From contig CM073899.1 in NCBI GenBank assembly GCA_037176705.1, positions 6,820,001 to 6,884,000 on the forward strand: DNA of 64,000 nucleotides, read 5' to 3'. The notes below the pieces were generated by a model. The model ran no database searches. It was not told the DNA's origin and saw nothing but the letters and a program-made list of their open reading frames with translations. The DNA is from Molossus alvarezi (taxonomy: Eukaryota > Chordata > Mammalia > Chiroptera > Molossidae). Each line of letters starts with the position of its first letter. The stretch's first letter is position 1. Below are positions 21,661-33,551 of the stretch, in pieces. Both the position numbers and the translations under genes were made by a program.

Positions 21661-23580
21661 ACCTGCAGTTGGTCTATATGAATTTTTCCACCCCTATGTT
21701 CAAAGCAGGCGAATGGTGAGGGAAAAGATCAGAGCATAAGTAGGACAGGCAGAGCCGGTCTCCTGCGCGAAGTCAAATGTCCTTCCTCTGCGTCTAAATC
21801 CGCGCCTCATACAGCCAACGTTTCCTTGAGGCAAAATAATTCATATATATGATTTAAGTTTTTAATATTTGTTTTTGTGTTGCTAAGTCAACTTCTCAAG
21901 CAATTTTCCAAACTCATGGTGGAGATGATACGTCCTCAAATCTACAATGACTGTACCCAATGAGTTTCATGATCACGAACAGCTTACATCACGGGAACAT
22001 GAGGACAAGACATGACGACTGGTCACAAAAAAGTAAAATCCATATGTCACTTAATTTAATAGCAGTGATTTCAGATGGGAAAGTCTCTGTTTATGAAATC
22101 TATAGAGATATAGAAAAAGGGAGCTCTCATTAGCATAGTTTGTTGAAAAGATCCAAAGCCTTGCTACTTCATTATCTGCTAAAAGTAAACTGAAAATTAA
22201 GATTTATTAGTAGTTACAGGTTTCAGTTTATAAATACTCAGATCTGGGGGTTAATTGATACTTTTTTTTTAATATAAGTATATCTTTAAATATATATTAC
22301 TATAGTAGAGATGTAATTCATTTTTTGATGTTAATAATATTTGTAACTCTGCAAACTGGACATTGTAAGCACAATTACAGAGGATTCTGTTGGGATCAAC
22401 AATACATGTTTCAGTACCTTAAGCAAATATGTATATGAAATTAATATGGAAGTGATACAATCAAATTGCATTTCTTATAATTCATTTTATTTCATTTTCT
22501 CCTATATAATTTCAGAGAAGATAAATGCAATAAATTTTACATATAGAAGAAGCATTTGAAGGGAATAAAAATATTTAAAAATGTAGAGAGCTTAGTGAGA
22601 CACTGGCCATAATTTTATTCTGATATTCACCCATGACTCAAGGACCACTGTGAAAATAAATAAGTCATTAAATATGGCAGTAACTTTTTTTCTGAAAAGC
22701 ATTTATTTCACCAACAGATTATTTTTTTCAAAACCATTAGCTTCTCCTTTTATAAAACTTTAAAGGTGCATTTCCATTTACTGTATTTTTAGTTTCTACT
22801 TTTGCATAAATAATACCATCTCCTTTGTATCAGATGTAGTTAAGTTCACACACAATTGAAATGATGTGATATAAATTCCAATGATCAAATAGTTAAAAAC
22901 CAACAAACAATAGTAACAAGCAGTTTTCAGTATTTTGATCATGACATTGATCTTTCTTGCTAACTTCAATTAATTGAATTAATCATGAATCTAGATTTGG
23001 ATAGAATGATCTGCACAAATAGGCATTATTTATGCCTTTGTAGACAACTGGTAGTATTTTGTTGATGCAGGAAAACTGCTACAGTTAAAATACAATCTAT
23101 TGTAAATTCCAGTTTTAATTATGCAACAAATTCTCATGAGGTAATAGAGAATCTAAAGTGGAAACTTGAGACGGTTTTATTTTGTTGTAAAGAATATCTA
23201 CTGAGACCCATGATAGGTACCTCCTCTTCCAGAGTAGAGATGGATATTCCTAGGAGCTCAAGGATAAGCTCAGGAATGACTCATGGTCTTAAGAATAGCT
23301 ACTTTTCTTTGTCTTCTGAGCACATCAATACTTTGCGAGACATCTTCTATAAAGACACCTCAGGAGAGTTGCATCTGCTCTACCTACTTCCACTGGAAAA
23401 AAACTGTAAAAAAACTGTTGTCCTGTAAAAAAACTCTGGGAACTCTTACTTACTTTTTCATAAAAAAAAAAAAAAATAGAAAGCAGAGGAGAAAAATCAG
23501 TATTGTTATATGATACCTTTGACTCTCATTTATAGATAATTAGAGATTTGGTACCTTATAGTGGAACCCCACTTTCAGAT
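21661..23580. other. No gene or recognised repeat
   Basis: Mostly AT-rich unique-looking DNA. A 15-nt A run at about 23,462-23,476 follows 'CTTACTTTTTCATAAAA' but has no recognisable retroposon body before it, so I do not call an insertion. Confidence 0.45.
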
Positions 23581-23587
23581 ACCAAAA

Positions 23588-24060
23588 TTTACATTAGTTT
23601 CCTGTTGCAGCTATAAAAGTTACCACAAATTTAATAGTTTAAAAGAGCAAATCTTTATGATACGGTGGTTCTGTTGGTCAGAAGTGTGAAACAGGTCTCA
23701 CGGGCTAACAGCAAGATGCCAGCATTCTTCTCTGGGGCTGCAGAGAAATATCTGCTGCCTGGACTTGCCCAGTTTCAAGAGGGGGCTACCTCATGATCCT
23801 CTTCCGCCACCTTCAAAGCCGGGAGGGGCATCTCTTCCCTGCTGTCATAGTACATCATCACTTCAACTCTTTCTCTCTCGTTCACTCACCTCATCCTGAA
23901 ATGGGTCTCTGCTTTCAGGAGTTATGTGGTTTAAATAGCACACCTTGATAATGCAGGAAAATATCCCCATCTCAATGTCCTCAACAAAAATTACACCTGA
24001 AAAGTCTCTTTTTCTGTGAAAAGTAATCTATTCGTGGGTTCAAAGTATTAGAATTTGGAC
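23588..24060 (-). mobile_element. MaLR-like solo LTR relic
   Basis: In plus orientation it begins 'TTAGTTTCCTGTTGCAGCTA' and 'AGTTACCACAAATTTAATAG', the complement of the usual 3' end of this LTR class. It continues through 'TTGGTCAGAAGTGTGAAACA', 'TCTCACGGGCTAACAGCAAG', 'CCACCTTCAAAGCC' and 'GATAATGCAGGAAAATATCC'. The family-level name is uncertain; the LTR nature is inferred from this remembered architecture. No internal viral sequence is present. Confidence 0.55.
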
Positions 24061-24539
24061 ATAATTTTAGTGACTATTATTCATATTATTGTTAAACTGT
24101 TTTTGGAAGAAAAGCAAGAATCAATGTGTTCAGAAAATGTGCCAAAGACTCAAGACTGTACTAAATGCTGCAGTGAAATAAGATATATCCTGTATCCAAA
24201 GCCTTTGTCTAAAATTCATTTCCTTTATGACCTTGAATGATTTAAACTAGAACATAATGTAAGCTTCTTGAAAATAAAGATGATTTATTCACATCTTGTA
24301 GAGATAACAGAAAGAGAACATATTGAATTGAATTAATCTTTTGGGTTTTTTCTCTTAGTAAAATGAGAAAATTAAACTCAAGAATTCCTGAAACTAATCC
24401 TAAATTGAGGATTTCATGATAGGAAAGAACATGATTGTATAACAAAAATATTTGACTTAGTATAAGACACCTGAGTCCCAAGCAAGAAAAAGCTAATGTT
24501 TAGAGAAAATTTTAGTAAATGAAGTTGAAATAATACAAT

Positions 24540-24870
24540 TAAATTTCCTGAAGGGCTACATTCTGCATGCTTCTTCTCAGGTAGATCTGACCATGTGACT
24601 AGAACTCACCAATGGCATGTGAGCTGAAATGCTGCCTGCCCTTCCAGCCACACCTCTCTGTCCCATTCTTCCAACTGCATGCATTTTGGTAACAGGACCC
24701 TAGCAGAAGGTGAAGCTACAATGTTAAGTTTCTGAATCATAGTGTAAAGGAAACTTAACTTCCTGTTAGGAATACCTGTCTTGGACTATTATTTGAAAAC
24801 AAACAAACAAAAAAACAGGTTGTGTGTGAGATATTATACATTTGGGACTTTCTTTGTTCTTGTAGCTTAT
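24540..24870 (+). mobile_element. LTR-like ancient repeat relic
   Basis: The text 'ATCTGACCATGTGACTAGAA', 'CTCACCAATGGCATGTGAGC' and a terminal 'ACATTTGGGACTTTCTTTGT' followed by 'CTTATCCTA' resemble old MaLR/ERVL-class LTR sequence. It is strongly decayed, and the class call is tentative. Confidence 0.4.
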
Positions 24871-25286
24871 CCTAAATAAAAAAAATAATTAGAGAAATTA
24901 TCATTGTTATGATGATTTAATATTTTTCAAATAATAGGAACATTTTTGTAATTCTTTGAAACTATACTATGATATATGCTGGTCTGTCTCGAGAATCAAG
25001 AAGTGATAGCTCCTCAAAAGTTAATGTCTTACTTATGCAAATAAATGATGAACTTACATAAATTCTTCAAATTGTCATCAAATTCTGTAGAGTTCCTAAC
25101 CTTGCCAGGCATTATACAGTGTGTGGAAAATGAGAGATTAATTTATAGAACAAGTACTCAGTGAGTCTCTAGAGTATCATGAGATCCCAAACTAGGTAAT
25201 CATGAGCAAGTTTTTAAGAAAATGCCCAGGACTTATTTAGAATTTCTGAAGGACTAATAAGTCTGTTGGGGAGAATAAAATATATA

Positions 25287-25492
25287 TGTATTTAAAAAAT
25301 TTTTCCGCTTTATTGATTTTAGACAGACAGGAAGGGAGAGGGGATAGAGATAGGAACATCAATTGGCTGCCTCCTGCATGCCACCCACTGGGGATAGCGC
25401 CACAACCTGGGCATGTGCACTGACCGGGAATCAAACCAGCGACCTCTTGGTGCATGGGCTGATGCTCAAACACTGAGCCACACCGGCCAGAC
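25287..25492 (-). mobile_element. VES SINE, tail type B
   Basis: The minus-strand head 'GGCCGGTGTGGCTCAGTGTT' is followed by 'GAGGTCGCTGGTTTGATTCC'. The tail reads 'TAAAATCAATAAAGCGG'. A perfect 12-bp target duplication TAAAATATATAT lies at 25,275-25,286 and 25,493-25,504. Confidence 0.94.
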
Positions 25493-25504
25493 TAAAATAT
25501 ATAT

Positions 25505-25740
25505 TTTAAACAGATAAACATGCTCCTTTTATTCCTGCTTACATTGCACACCATGCCCCCTCTTTTCCATTCTGATAGAAGTGTAAACTTAAATACATTA
25601 CTGAGTGGAATTATCACAAACAATATTTCTGATTCCCTAACAAGTACATTTGAATAATAGCAATTAAACTCTAAAATGAATAATTATGATTAATGCCTCA
25701 TTCATTTAGCAAGTCTATACTGGAAGGCAGTCTTTAGATT
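25505..25740. other. No gene or recognised repeat
   Basis: Short AT-rich spacer between the VES and the 5'-inverted L1. Confidence 0.5.
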
Positions 25741-25741
25741 T

Positions 25742-26525
25742 TTCTCTTATTATTTCTTAAAATGTATCTTTTTGTTGAACATATCACAGATATCCCCCCT
25801 TTTCTTCCACACTGACCTCCTCTACCCTACATCAGCCCTACCCATGCCTTGACCACACTATCGTCTGTGTCCATTGGTTATGCACTTATGCATATAAGTT
25901 ATTTATTTCTTCCTGCTCCCCCTCTCCTCTTCCCTCTGAGGTTCTTCAGTCTGTTCCCTGCTTCCATGTCTCTGGATCTATTTTATTCATTAATTTATTT
26001 TGTTCTTTATATTCCACATATAAGTAAGATCATGTGGTACTTGGCTTTCTCTGACTGAATTATTTCACTTGGCATAATACTCTCCAGATCCCTCTGTGTT
26101 GTCTCAAAGATTAAGAGAAACTTCTTTTTTATTGTTGTATGGTATTCCATTGTGTAAATGTACCACAGCTTTTCAATCCACTCACCTACTGATGGGCACG
26201 TGGGCTGTTTCCAGATTTAGTTATTATAAATGGTGCTGCTATGAATATAAGGGTGTATATATTCTTTCTGATTGGTATTTAAGGATTCTTACGATATATT
26301 AGTAGCAATGGGATCACTGGGTCTATTTTTAAACTTTTTAGAGAACTCCATACTGTTTTCCATAGTGGCTGCACCAGTTTTCATTCCTCTCAGCAAAATG
26401 ATAAAGAGGTATCACCTCACACCTGCCAGAATGGCTGCCATCAACAAATTAATAATTGATAAGTGCTGGTGAGGATGTGGAGAAAAGGGCACCCTAGTAC
26501 ATTGCTGGTGAGAATAAATGGTTTT
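25742..26525 (-). mobile_element. LINE-1, 5'-truncated with 5' inversion, 3' end at about 25,742
   Basis: 25,742-26,395 is an L1 3' end in minus orientation. It includes 'GTTGAACATATCACAGATAT' (complement of the AT-rich 3' terminus), 'TTCCACATATAAGTAAGATC' and 'CTCCATACTGTTTTCCATAG'. From about 26,395 the sequence flips to plus ('AAGAGGTATCACCTCACACC', 'AAGTGCTGGTGAGGATGTGG'), the segment lying just upstream in ORF2. This is a twin-priming inversion of a minus-strand insertion. No clear target duplication remains. Confidence 0.87.
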
Positions 26526-26539
26526 AAAAGTGATTGGTA

Positions 26540-27115
26540 CCATAATTCCCGGTGGCCCATACCCTTGCATATTTTCCTTGTCTTGAGTGTGATTAGGAAC
26601 CTTATGAATATGGTAGATATCATTCCCTTAATTATGTGTTACAAGGTGAAGGTGAAAAGATGCTGCATATATAATTAAAATTTCTAATCAGTTGACTAAA
26701 TTAAATTTAAAAGAAAATTATCCTCAGGGAGGCTAATCAAGTAAACCATTTAAGAGAGTCTGGAACAGCAGGGACACAGGTCTGGTGGCCTTGAATACAC
26801 AAACTGCCGTGCTGTGAAGAGAGTCATGTATCAGGACATGACAGGTAGCCTCTGGAAGGCAACGGTCTATGTCCCATCCATAATCTGAACTGATCCTTAA
26901 AGACAACTCCCAGCCTTGCATGAGATAATAAAAGAGGTCAAAACCTTGATTACAGTCCTGTGAGACAATGAGTGGAGAAAATAACTAAACTTAGCTTGGA
27001 CTCCTGACCAACAGAAACTGTGAGAAAATAAATGTTTATTGCTTAAGATCACTGTATTTGTGGACATTTGTTATGTCACAATAGACTGTTAATACAGATT
27101 TTGATACTGGAAGTA
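26540..27115 (+). mobile_element. MaLR-like solo LTR
   Basis: Landmarks in order: 'GGAACCTTATGAATATGGTA', 'AATCAGTTGACTAAATTAA', 'TTATCCTCAGGGAGGCTAAT', 'CAGTCCTGTGAGACAATGAG', 'CAGAAACTGTGAGAAAATAA' (polyadenylation region) and the end 'GACTGTTAATACAG'. This is the layout of an old MaLR-class LTR of about 570 bp in sense orientation. No internal region is visible. Confidence 0.65.
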
Positions 27116-27129
27116 GAGTAGTACTTTTA

Positions 27130-27339
27130 TTTTTTCTTTATTGATTTTAGAGAGAGAGGAAGTAAGAAGGAGAGAGAGATAGAAACATCAATGAGAGAGA
27201 ACATCAATTGGCTACCTCCTGCATGCCCCCCACTGGGGATCAGGCCCACAACCTGGGCATGTGTCCTGACCAGGAATCGAACCGGCAACCTCTTGGTACA
27301 TGGTTCGATGCTCAACCACTAAGCCACACCAGCTGGGCA
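27130..27339 (-). mobile_element. VES SINE, tail type B
   Basis: The minus-strand head 'GCCCAGCTGGTGTGGCTTAG' and B box GGTTCGATTCC are well preserved, and the tail is 'AAAATCAATAAAGAAAA'. Flanks AGTACTTTTA (27,120-27,129) and AGTACTGCTTTTA (from 27,340) form a target duplication with a short indel. Confidence 0.92.
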
Positions 27340-27570
27340 AGTACTGCTTTTATACATATCTAAAAAATAGGCATAGCTTTGAAATTGAGAAGTAAGTAGG
27401 TGGAAGGCTGGAAACATTTTGGGGTAACATGACAGAGCAAGCTAAATCACATTTGTTGATTCACAAGACGTAGTCAACTTGAACTATCAGTAGAGAGCTA
27501 CACTTAGGAATACCACCACCAATGAAGGCTCAGAAGGAGGTAAGGAACATGTTATTGAAAACTTACTATG

Positions 27571-28596
27571 TCTTTACTTCACTGTATGCTCTTGCCACCT
27601 TTGTCAAATATTAATTGAGAATATTGCCTTGGCTCCATTTCTGGGTTCTCTATTCTGTTCCATTGATCTATCTACCTGTTCTTGTGCCAATACCATGCTG
27701 TTTTGATTACAGTGGTTTTGAAGTATAACCTGAAATCTAGTAATGTGATCCCTCCAACTTTGTTCTTCTTTTTCAAGATTGCTGTGGCTATTCGAGGTCC
27801 TTTTTGGTTCCATATGAACTTTGAAGTATTTTTTCTAGTTCTGTGAAGTATGTCTTTGGTATTTTGATGGGGATTTCATTGAATCTATAGATTGCTTTGG
27901 GTAATATGGACATTTTAATGATGTTAGTTCTTCCAATCCATGAACAAGGAATGTACTTCTACTTATTTATATCTTCCTCTATTTCTTTTTTCAATGACCT
28001 GTAGTTTTCTGTGAACAGGTCCTTTATTTCTTTGGTTAAGTTTATTACTAGGTATCCTAATTTTTTAGATAAAATTAAGGTGCTGCGATGGTAAATGGGA
28101 TTTTTTTTTTTTTTTAGTTTCTCTTTCTGTGAGTTCATCATTGGTATATAAAAATGCTATCAAAAAATGCCCATCAGTAGATGAATGGATAAAACAGCTG
28201 TGGTACATATACACAATGAAGTACTATGCAGCTGTAAGAAAGAAAAATCTCTCATCCTTTGAGATGACATGGAGGGACCTGGAAAGTATTATCATAAGCA
28301 AAATAAGCCAAACAGAGAAAGACAAGTATCATATGATCTCACTTATTTCTGGAATATAATGAACATAACAGTCTGAGGAATGGGGTAGTCCCAGAGACGT
28401 GGACGTGGAGTATAGACTGACAATCCCCAGAAGAGGGGGTTGGAGGGGGAGAGATAAACCACAGAACTTATATGCATGTATGCATGAACAATGGACATGG
28501 ACAACAAAGCTGGGGACAGGGTGGGGAGGGAAGTGGAGAGGGGAATCAGTGGAGGAAAAGGGGAAACATCTGTAAAAAAATAAATAAATAAATAAA
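27571..28596 (+). mobile_element. LINE-1, 5'-truncated with 5' inversion, young family
   Basis: 27,571-28,155 is ORF2 RT-distal sequence in minus orientation ('GCCTTGGCTCCATTTCTGGG', 'GATTGCTGTGGCTATTCGAG', 'TCCTCTATTTCTTTTTTCAA'). From about 28,155 it reads plus ('AAATGCCCATCAGTAGATGA', 'GAGATGACATGGAGGGACCT') through the G-rich 3' UTR to an (AAAT)n tail. The 3' part closely matches the full-length L1 at 42.5 kb. Target duplication TGAAAACTTaCTATG (27,556-27,570) and TGAAAACTTgCTATG (28,597-28,611), 14 of 15 matching, shows one twin-primed insertion. Confidence 0.93.
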
Positions 28597-28611
28597 TGAA
28601 AACTTGCTATG

Positions 28612-29800
28612 GAGTGGCAGCAAGCTTGGTGAAATTGTCTCTGGCAGTTATGTGGGAAGCAAAAATTGTGAAGAATAACCCTCATTATACACCCACAGAC
28701 ATTTTCAAGCAAAATATTGAAAGCATTGCATGGTTTCTTCTTACTGCAAATAGTAAATTGTGAGAGGAGAGAAAGAAGAAAAAATCTTGGTGAGCAACCA
28801 TTAAAGATGAAACAAGGCTTAATGACTTTTAATATTCTCAGCTTCGCTAGATGGCAAAATATGCTAAAAGTTGGGTGGCTCCTGAAATTTTAGCACAGAG
28901 GAAAGATCAGATGCATGACTATACCGCCTTTTCCCAATATCTTAGAGGGTCTTTTCAAAAGATAGCAGATGTGATTTAGAAATCTTTTAAACCAGGTCTC
29001 CAGGAATCTTAAGGGTATTGTCCCCAGGCACCTCAGAAAGGTCTGTGAGGATAATTTTTTACAACAGAGTGAATACTTTTAAAATCTATGAGCAACTTCC
29101 AAATGAGTAAGAAAATTATTTCAGCAGAAACATTACCAACATAAACTACAACAGGAATAAAGAGAATACAAAAGTGAAGTAGTCTCTTGGATTCCCTAAA
29201 CTCCATTGGCCAGAAGAAGTCTAATGAAACTACTCAGCTGCAAACATGTGCTACCTTTTCTGAAAGAGGAAAAAATGACCCTGAGAATGGAATCAAGAGC
29301 TATATAGAATTACGACCAGATTTTAAGACCTAATCAACTAAATCCAACAGTTTTCCCTGCTGAATTTTAGAACTGTCATGAACCAGTGACTCCTTTGACC
29401 TTACATTTACCCCCATTTTGAATTGGAATGTCAATGCATTTTCTACCATCGTGCGTTAAAAGCTTTGGAGGCAGATAAATGGTCTCTTTAGTTTGCAGTT
29501 CATAGATGAAAAGGAATTGACAGCCAAGAACTGTGTTTACTAGATTACACCAGGACATTTAATCTATGCATTATTTAAGTGATTTAAATGATTGTGTTTT
29601 GGGCTTTGAACTGATGAGATTTAGATGAGAACTTGCATTTTGAGTTGATTTTATAGTGGGAAAGGGCTTTGAAAAGCTTTGAAAGGGTGAATGTATTTCA
29701 TATTTCAGAGAAACAAGATCCATTGGAGGCCAAAGTATAGACTGTAGTAGCCAATTACAGAAGACTACATGCTATGTCACTGTATTTTTATAACATTTTT
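28612..29800. other. No gene or recognised repeat
   Basis: Unique-looking A-rich DNA. A 60-codon frame at 29,376-29,558 (minus) has no supporting context. Confidence 0.45.
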
Positions 29801-29804
29801 TAAA

Positions 29805-30115
29805 TAACAAATTTTAGAAGTGGATTATTGGTTGTCAAAGATTAGGGCAATACATGCAGATATAGATTAATGAAGTTATAAAAAGGGTAAAACAAGAGTA
29901 TGATGTAGATGGGAATGTTCACTATCTTGACGGTGGTTTGAACAACGTGAGTGGATCCTATCAATTTAAGTATGCTAGCTATGATTTATATTATTCATTT
30001 TCAAAATGATGCAAATGGGGTAAATTAAGGAACATAGGTTCTCTCAAGTATTTCTTAAAACTATAGGTGAATCTCAATTCTCCATAAAAATTTCAATAAA
30101 AATTTGCTTAACAAG
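29805..30115 (+). mobile_element. Old LINE-1 3'-end relic
   Basis: 'GGGAATGTTCACTATCTTGA', 'CGGTGGTTTGAACAACGTGA', 'TCAATTTAAGTATGCTAGCT' and the terminal 'CATAAAAATTTCAATAAAAA' follow the 3' UTR layout of ancient mammalian L1s. No coding part is visible. Confidence 0.5.
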
Positions 30116-30414
30116 ACAAACAACCTGGATAAAAAAATTTTAAGCTGTCTTTGAAAGGCTTGAAGACAATCTAAAATAATCTATCTGTACAAGGACTGGA
30201 ATAGAGCCTCTGCTGGGACCTATCTCTACCGTGGACAGCTAGATGATTGACCCAGAGAGCTGGTCAGCAGCAGTGACCGATTTCCATAGTTAGTGGCCCA
30301 CTAAAGAGTCTTTAATCTGCCAGTTTGTAGTTTTCCAAATATCAGACCAAATAGCTGGGTCATAGATTAAAGATCAGTAAAAATATAACAAAGTTTATCA
30401 AGGGGAGCATTTTT

Positions 30415-30622
30415 TTTTTCTTTATTGATTTTTAGAGAGAGAGGAAGGAAGAGGGAGAGATAGAAACATCAATGAGAGAACATTGATTGGCCGCCTCCTG
30501 CATGCCCCCCCCCCCCCCCGGGGATTGTGCCCACAACCTGGGCATGTGCCCTGACCGGGAATCAAACCGGTGATCTCTTGGTGCATGGGCTGACGCTCAA
30601 CCACTGAGCCACACCGACTGGG
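30415..30622 (-). mobile_element. VES SINE, tail type B, recent
   Basis: A well-preserved copy: minus-strand head 'GCCCAGTCGGTGTGGCTCAG' and B box GGTTTGATTCC. The plus strand carries a C14 run (about 30,507-30,520) in the segment that usually reads CCCCCCACTGG. A perfect 16-bp target duplication, CAAGGGGAGCATTTTT, at 30,399-30,414 and 30,623-30,638 indicates a young insertion. Confidence 0.96.
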
Positions 30623-30639
30623 CAAGGGGAGCATTTTTA

Positions 30640-33310
30640 AGGGTTGTGAGAATGGCCTTGAGCCTGCCCACTGAGTGGAGCGGTTGTCTTCACATTTGGT
30701 TCTGCTGGTGCTGAGACTGAACAGCCCTGGCGGCCTAGTGGACACCTTCAGATTTCAGCTTTGCTGAACCATCGGTGACCCAAACCCAGGAATTCAGGGT
30801 GACCTCTGTGAACAAACATTTCCTTTAAGCTGGCGGTTTTGCTTAGATGTCAAAAGAGGGAATACAATTTCTCCAAAAGCAGAAGCTGTCACTCTTTCAT
30901 GGAAAGGTAACATGCTGCTGAGGCCGGCTGATTGCGTTTTTAATATTCTGTTTCCACTTACCAAATGAAGCCTGTTGACTCTTCCTATCTTACTAGTTGT
31001 GAAGACTGAGCTAATCCACCATAAAATGGAAATGTCAAGTCAGAGAATCGTAAGACCTACCTGGGATTGTTCACATAAAGAACTATTTATCAAAAGATGT
31101 ATGTCAGGCAACCATGTCGGAGAGGTGACAAGTCCAAGCCTGGGCTGCCTCTAGGTGGAGGCTGTCTCCCTTGGTCAGCTATCATCAGTCCAGAAGCTGC
31201 AGCTGAAAGGAGTCGCGTGGGCCGTGAGCCACAAAGGTACAGGATCATCTCTACACGTGGCTATTTTCAAATGAGAGAATCCCTTCTTGCACATGTGCAA
31301 CAGGGAAGCACCGCGTACGCAGCGTGCATTCCTACTACACACACGGATATGAAAGCAACAACCCAAGGTCGCTGAACTGGCCCAAGGACTTCAACCTCAA
31401 GGCCACATTCGCCTCTCATACACTTTAAATACTTTCCAAACACCATTTGTTAATTTCGAGCATCCTTTCATCCCATCAGAACAGGCTGGCTGATAATATG
31501 GGTACTTATGTCAAAGAGAATCATACAATTTTGAGTCCCTTCCCTACCCAAAGCTCCCCAGCTTATTTGAATGATTATGTCTCAGTTCTCCTTGGGGTCA
31601 GAGTGACCTCAAAAACTTCTCTTCCTCCCAAATTATATTTCCCCTTAAGGCAACTTGGGTCAAGGTATAGGGACAGGGCTGGATCAGGATGGAGCATGAG
31701 GCTCTGCATTTTTTTCCCTATTTGAGCAGAGTTCTTGTTATTCTTCCTTAAGAAACATTATGTGCCCACCTTCTCATCTCTCTCAAGTGAACGAGGTAAA
31801 ATGCTAACTATCCATCTGGGTTCTGCCTACGATGGTTATACATTTCCCTTCTTTGATGCTCACTGTGAGAGCATATCTGTAACTACTGTCTGAAAAGAGT
31901 GAGAACATTCTAGAACAAAATCAAGCTGTTACAGGGTGATAGATTTGAGACTGAGTCTGTGATTAGTGATCAAGACTCACCCACTGGAAATAGAGGTAAA
32001 AACACCCGAAGGACCATCTATTCAGAAGGCTGTTAATCTACTTTTCAGTCCTCTGCCTCTAATAATTTCTAAAATGCTCCTCCTTAATAGGCAATATGAT
32101 GGAGGACAATATTATGGTCTGACTGACCAAACAACAAGATCAACATATTTGCTACTGATGACCTTGGGCTTCTTTCAAATCTGATTACTTATTTATGAGG
32201 CCTTTACTCTTCATCTACCAAAAAGCCATATTCTGTTAGCATTTCATCCTCGCTGCCAAACTGTTATGAACCATGACGAGCTAAGGTTTTGTGAAATTAG
32301 GTTGTCACAGGTTTATGGATACTGGTGGAGATGTAACATTCTTGGTTCAGAGACAAAGGGTTTTTTTCATCATGGCACAGCGAACATCATAAATATCAGC
32401 ATACTTGTATCAGATGTGCCTGCACGTGGAGTGGGTTGCATTCCACGAGAGAGTTAGGAAGACCCAAATCTTTAATAATATACGGTAGACATGCCGCACC
32501 TCGGCTCTGGAGATGGAAACCTATTATCTCTATCCTCCGAGACCATGTGCAATTCTTTCCTTTGCTCTAAAGAGGAATACTGTCTCTTTTTTATGACTCT
32601 GTTTTTTATAGAAACATCCTTGAAAAAAATAGTCTGAAACTGTTTCTGCTTATAACAGAAATGCAAACAGTCCACAAATAAATGTTTCCCAATACTGTGG
32701 CACTTTTGGGTGGTACACTTAACACCTCTCTTTTCCATGATCATAATTATCTGGAAAATCTATTTCTATGATCATTCAAAGGAAAAATGTGATGAGCTGC
32801 AGCCCCATTTTGAATATGTGTTTCCTTCCTTTGTCAGTGGGACCTACTAATGCCTGACAAAATTATCATTTTTTATTTGAAGATTAAGTTTTCACTGCAT
32901 TCATTAGTATAAACTGTTTTCTTCCCATATTGATATGTCGAACCATGCACAGTTAATTTTACTTTGGTAGCCATCCTACCTTGATCTTCACAGATAAAAA
33001 ACTCCAACATACACATGCCATGGACAACTAGACTTCACCACTGTCCTTTTGACACCCCCACATAATTTACTTCATTAAGTTCCTGCTTATCATAATTAAA
33101 TTTTCAATCCTTCCCTCGCCCTTTGTATTTATGTATTTCTCACTGATAACTTTTCCCTTCCTTAGCTGTGCTGTCTCTGGTCAGTGTCTGTTCAGTTTAA
33201 ATGGGCTTGAAGTCCTCCCACCTGGGAACTGTGCTGCCCAGTACAGGCACCACCAACCACATTTTGGGTCTGCAAGTGAAAATGATCAGCCTCAACCTTC
33301 ATTTGCTACA
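30640..33310. other. 2.7 kb of unique-looking DNA; no gene recognised
   Basis: The longest repeat-free stretch I can see. Composition is mixed and several 60-90 codon frames exist, but none has a recognisable domain, a clear start context or convincing splice sites. It could hold conserved non-coding elements; nothing in the sequence alone proves it. Confidence 0.45.
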
Positions 33311-33327
33311 TAATCACAGTTTCTTTC

Positions 33328-33539
33328 TTTCTTTTTAAATATTTTTATTGATTTTTTATAGAGAGAAGAAAGGAGAGGATGAGATAGAAATATTAATGTG
33401 AGAGAGAAACACCCATCAGCTGCCTCCTGCACGCCCCCTACTGGGGATTGAGCCTGCAAGGTGCCCTGACTGGGATCGAACCAGGACCTCTCAGTCCATG
33501 AGAGGATGCTCAATCCACGGAGCCACACTGGCTGGGCAA
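33328..33539 (-). mobile_element. VES SINE, tail type B
   Basis: The minus-strand head 'GCCCAGCCAGTGTGGCTCCG' and B box GGTTCGATCCC are present, and the tail is 'AAAATCAATAAAAATATT'. A small deletion lies between the B box and the following segment. Flanks ACAGTTTCTTT (33,316-33,326) and CCAGTTTCTTT (33,540-33,550) mark the target duplication. Confidence 0.88.
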
Positions 33540-33551
33540 CCAGTTTCTTTT

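Noticed and set aside
23462..23476. A15 run as the tail of a processed pseudogene
   Set aside because: No recognisable transcript body precedes it and no target duplication could be found.
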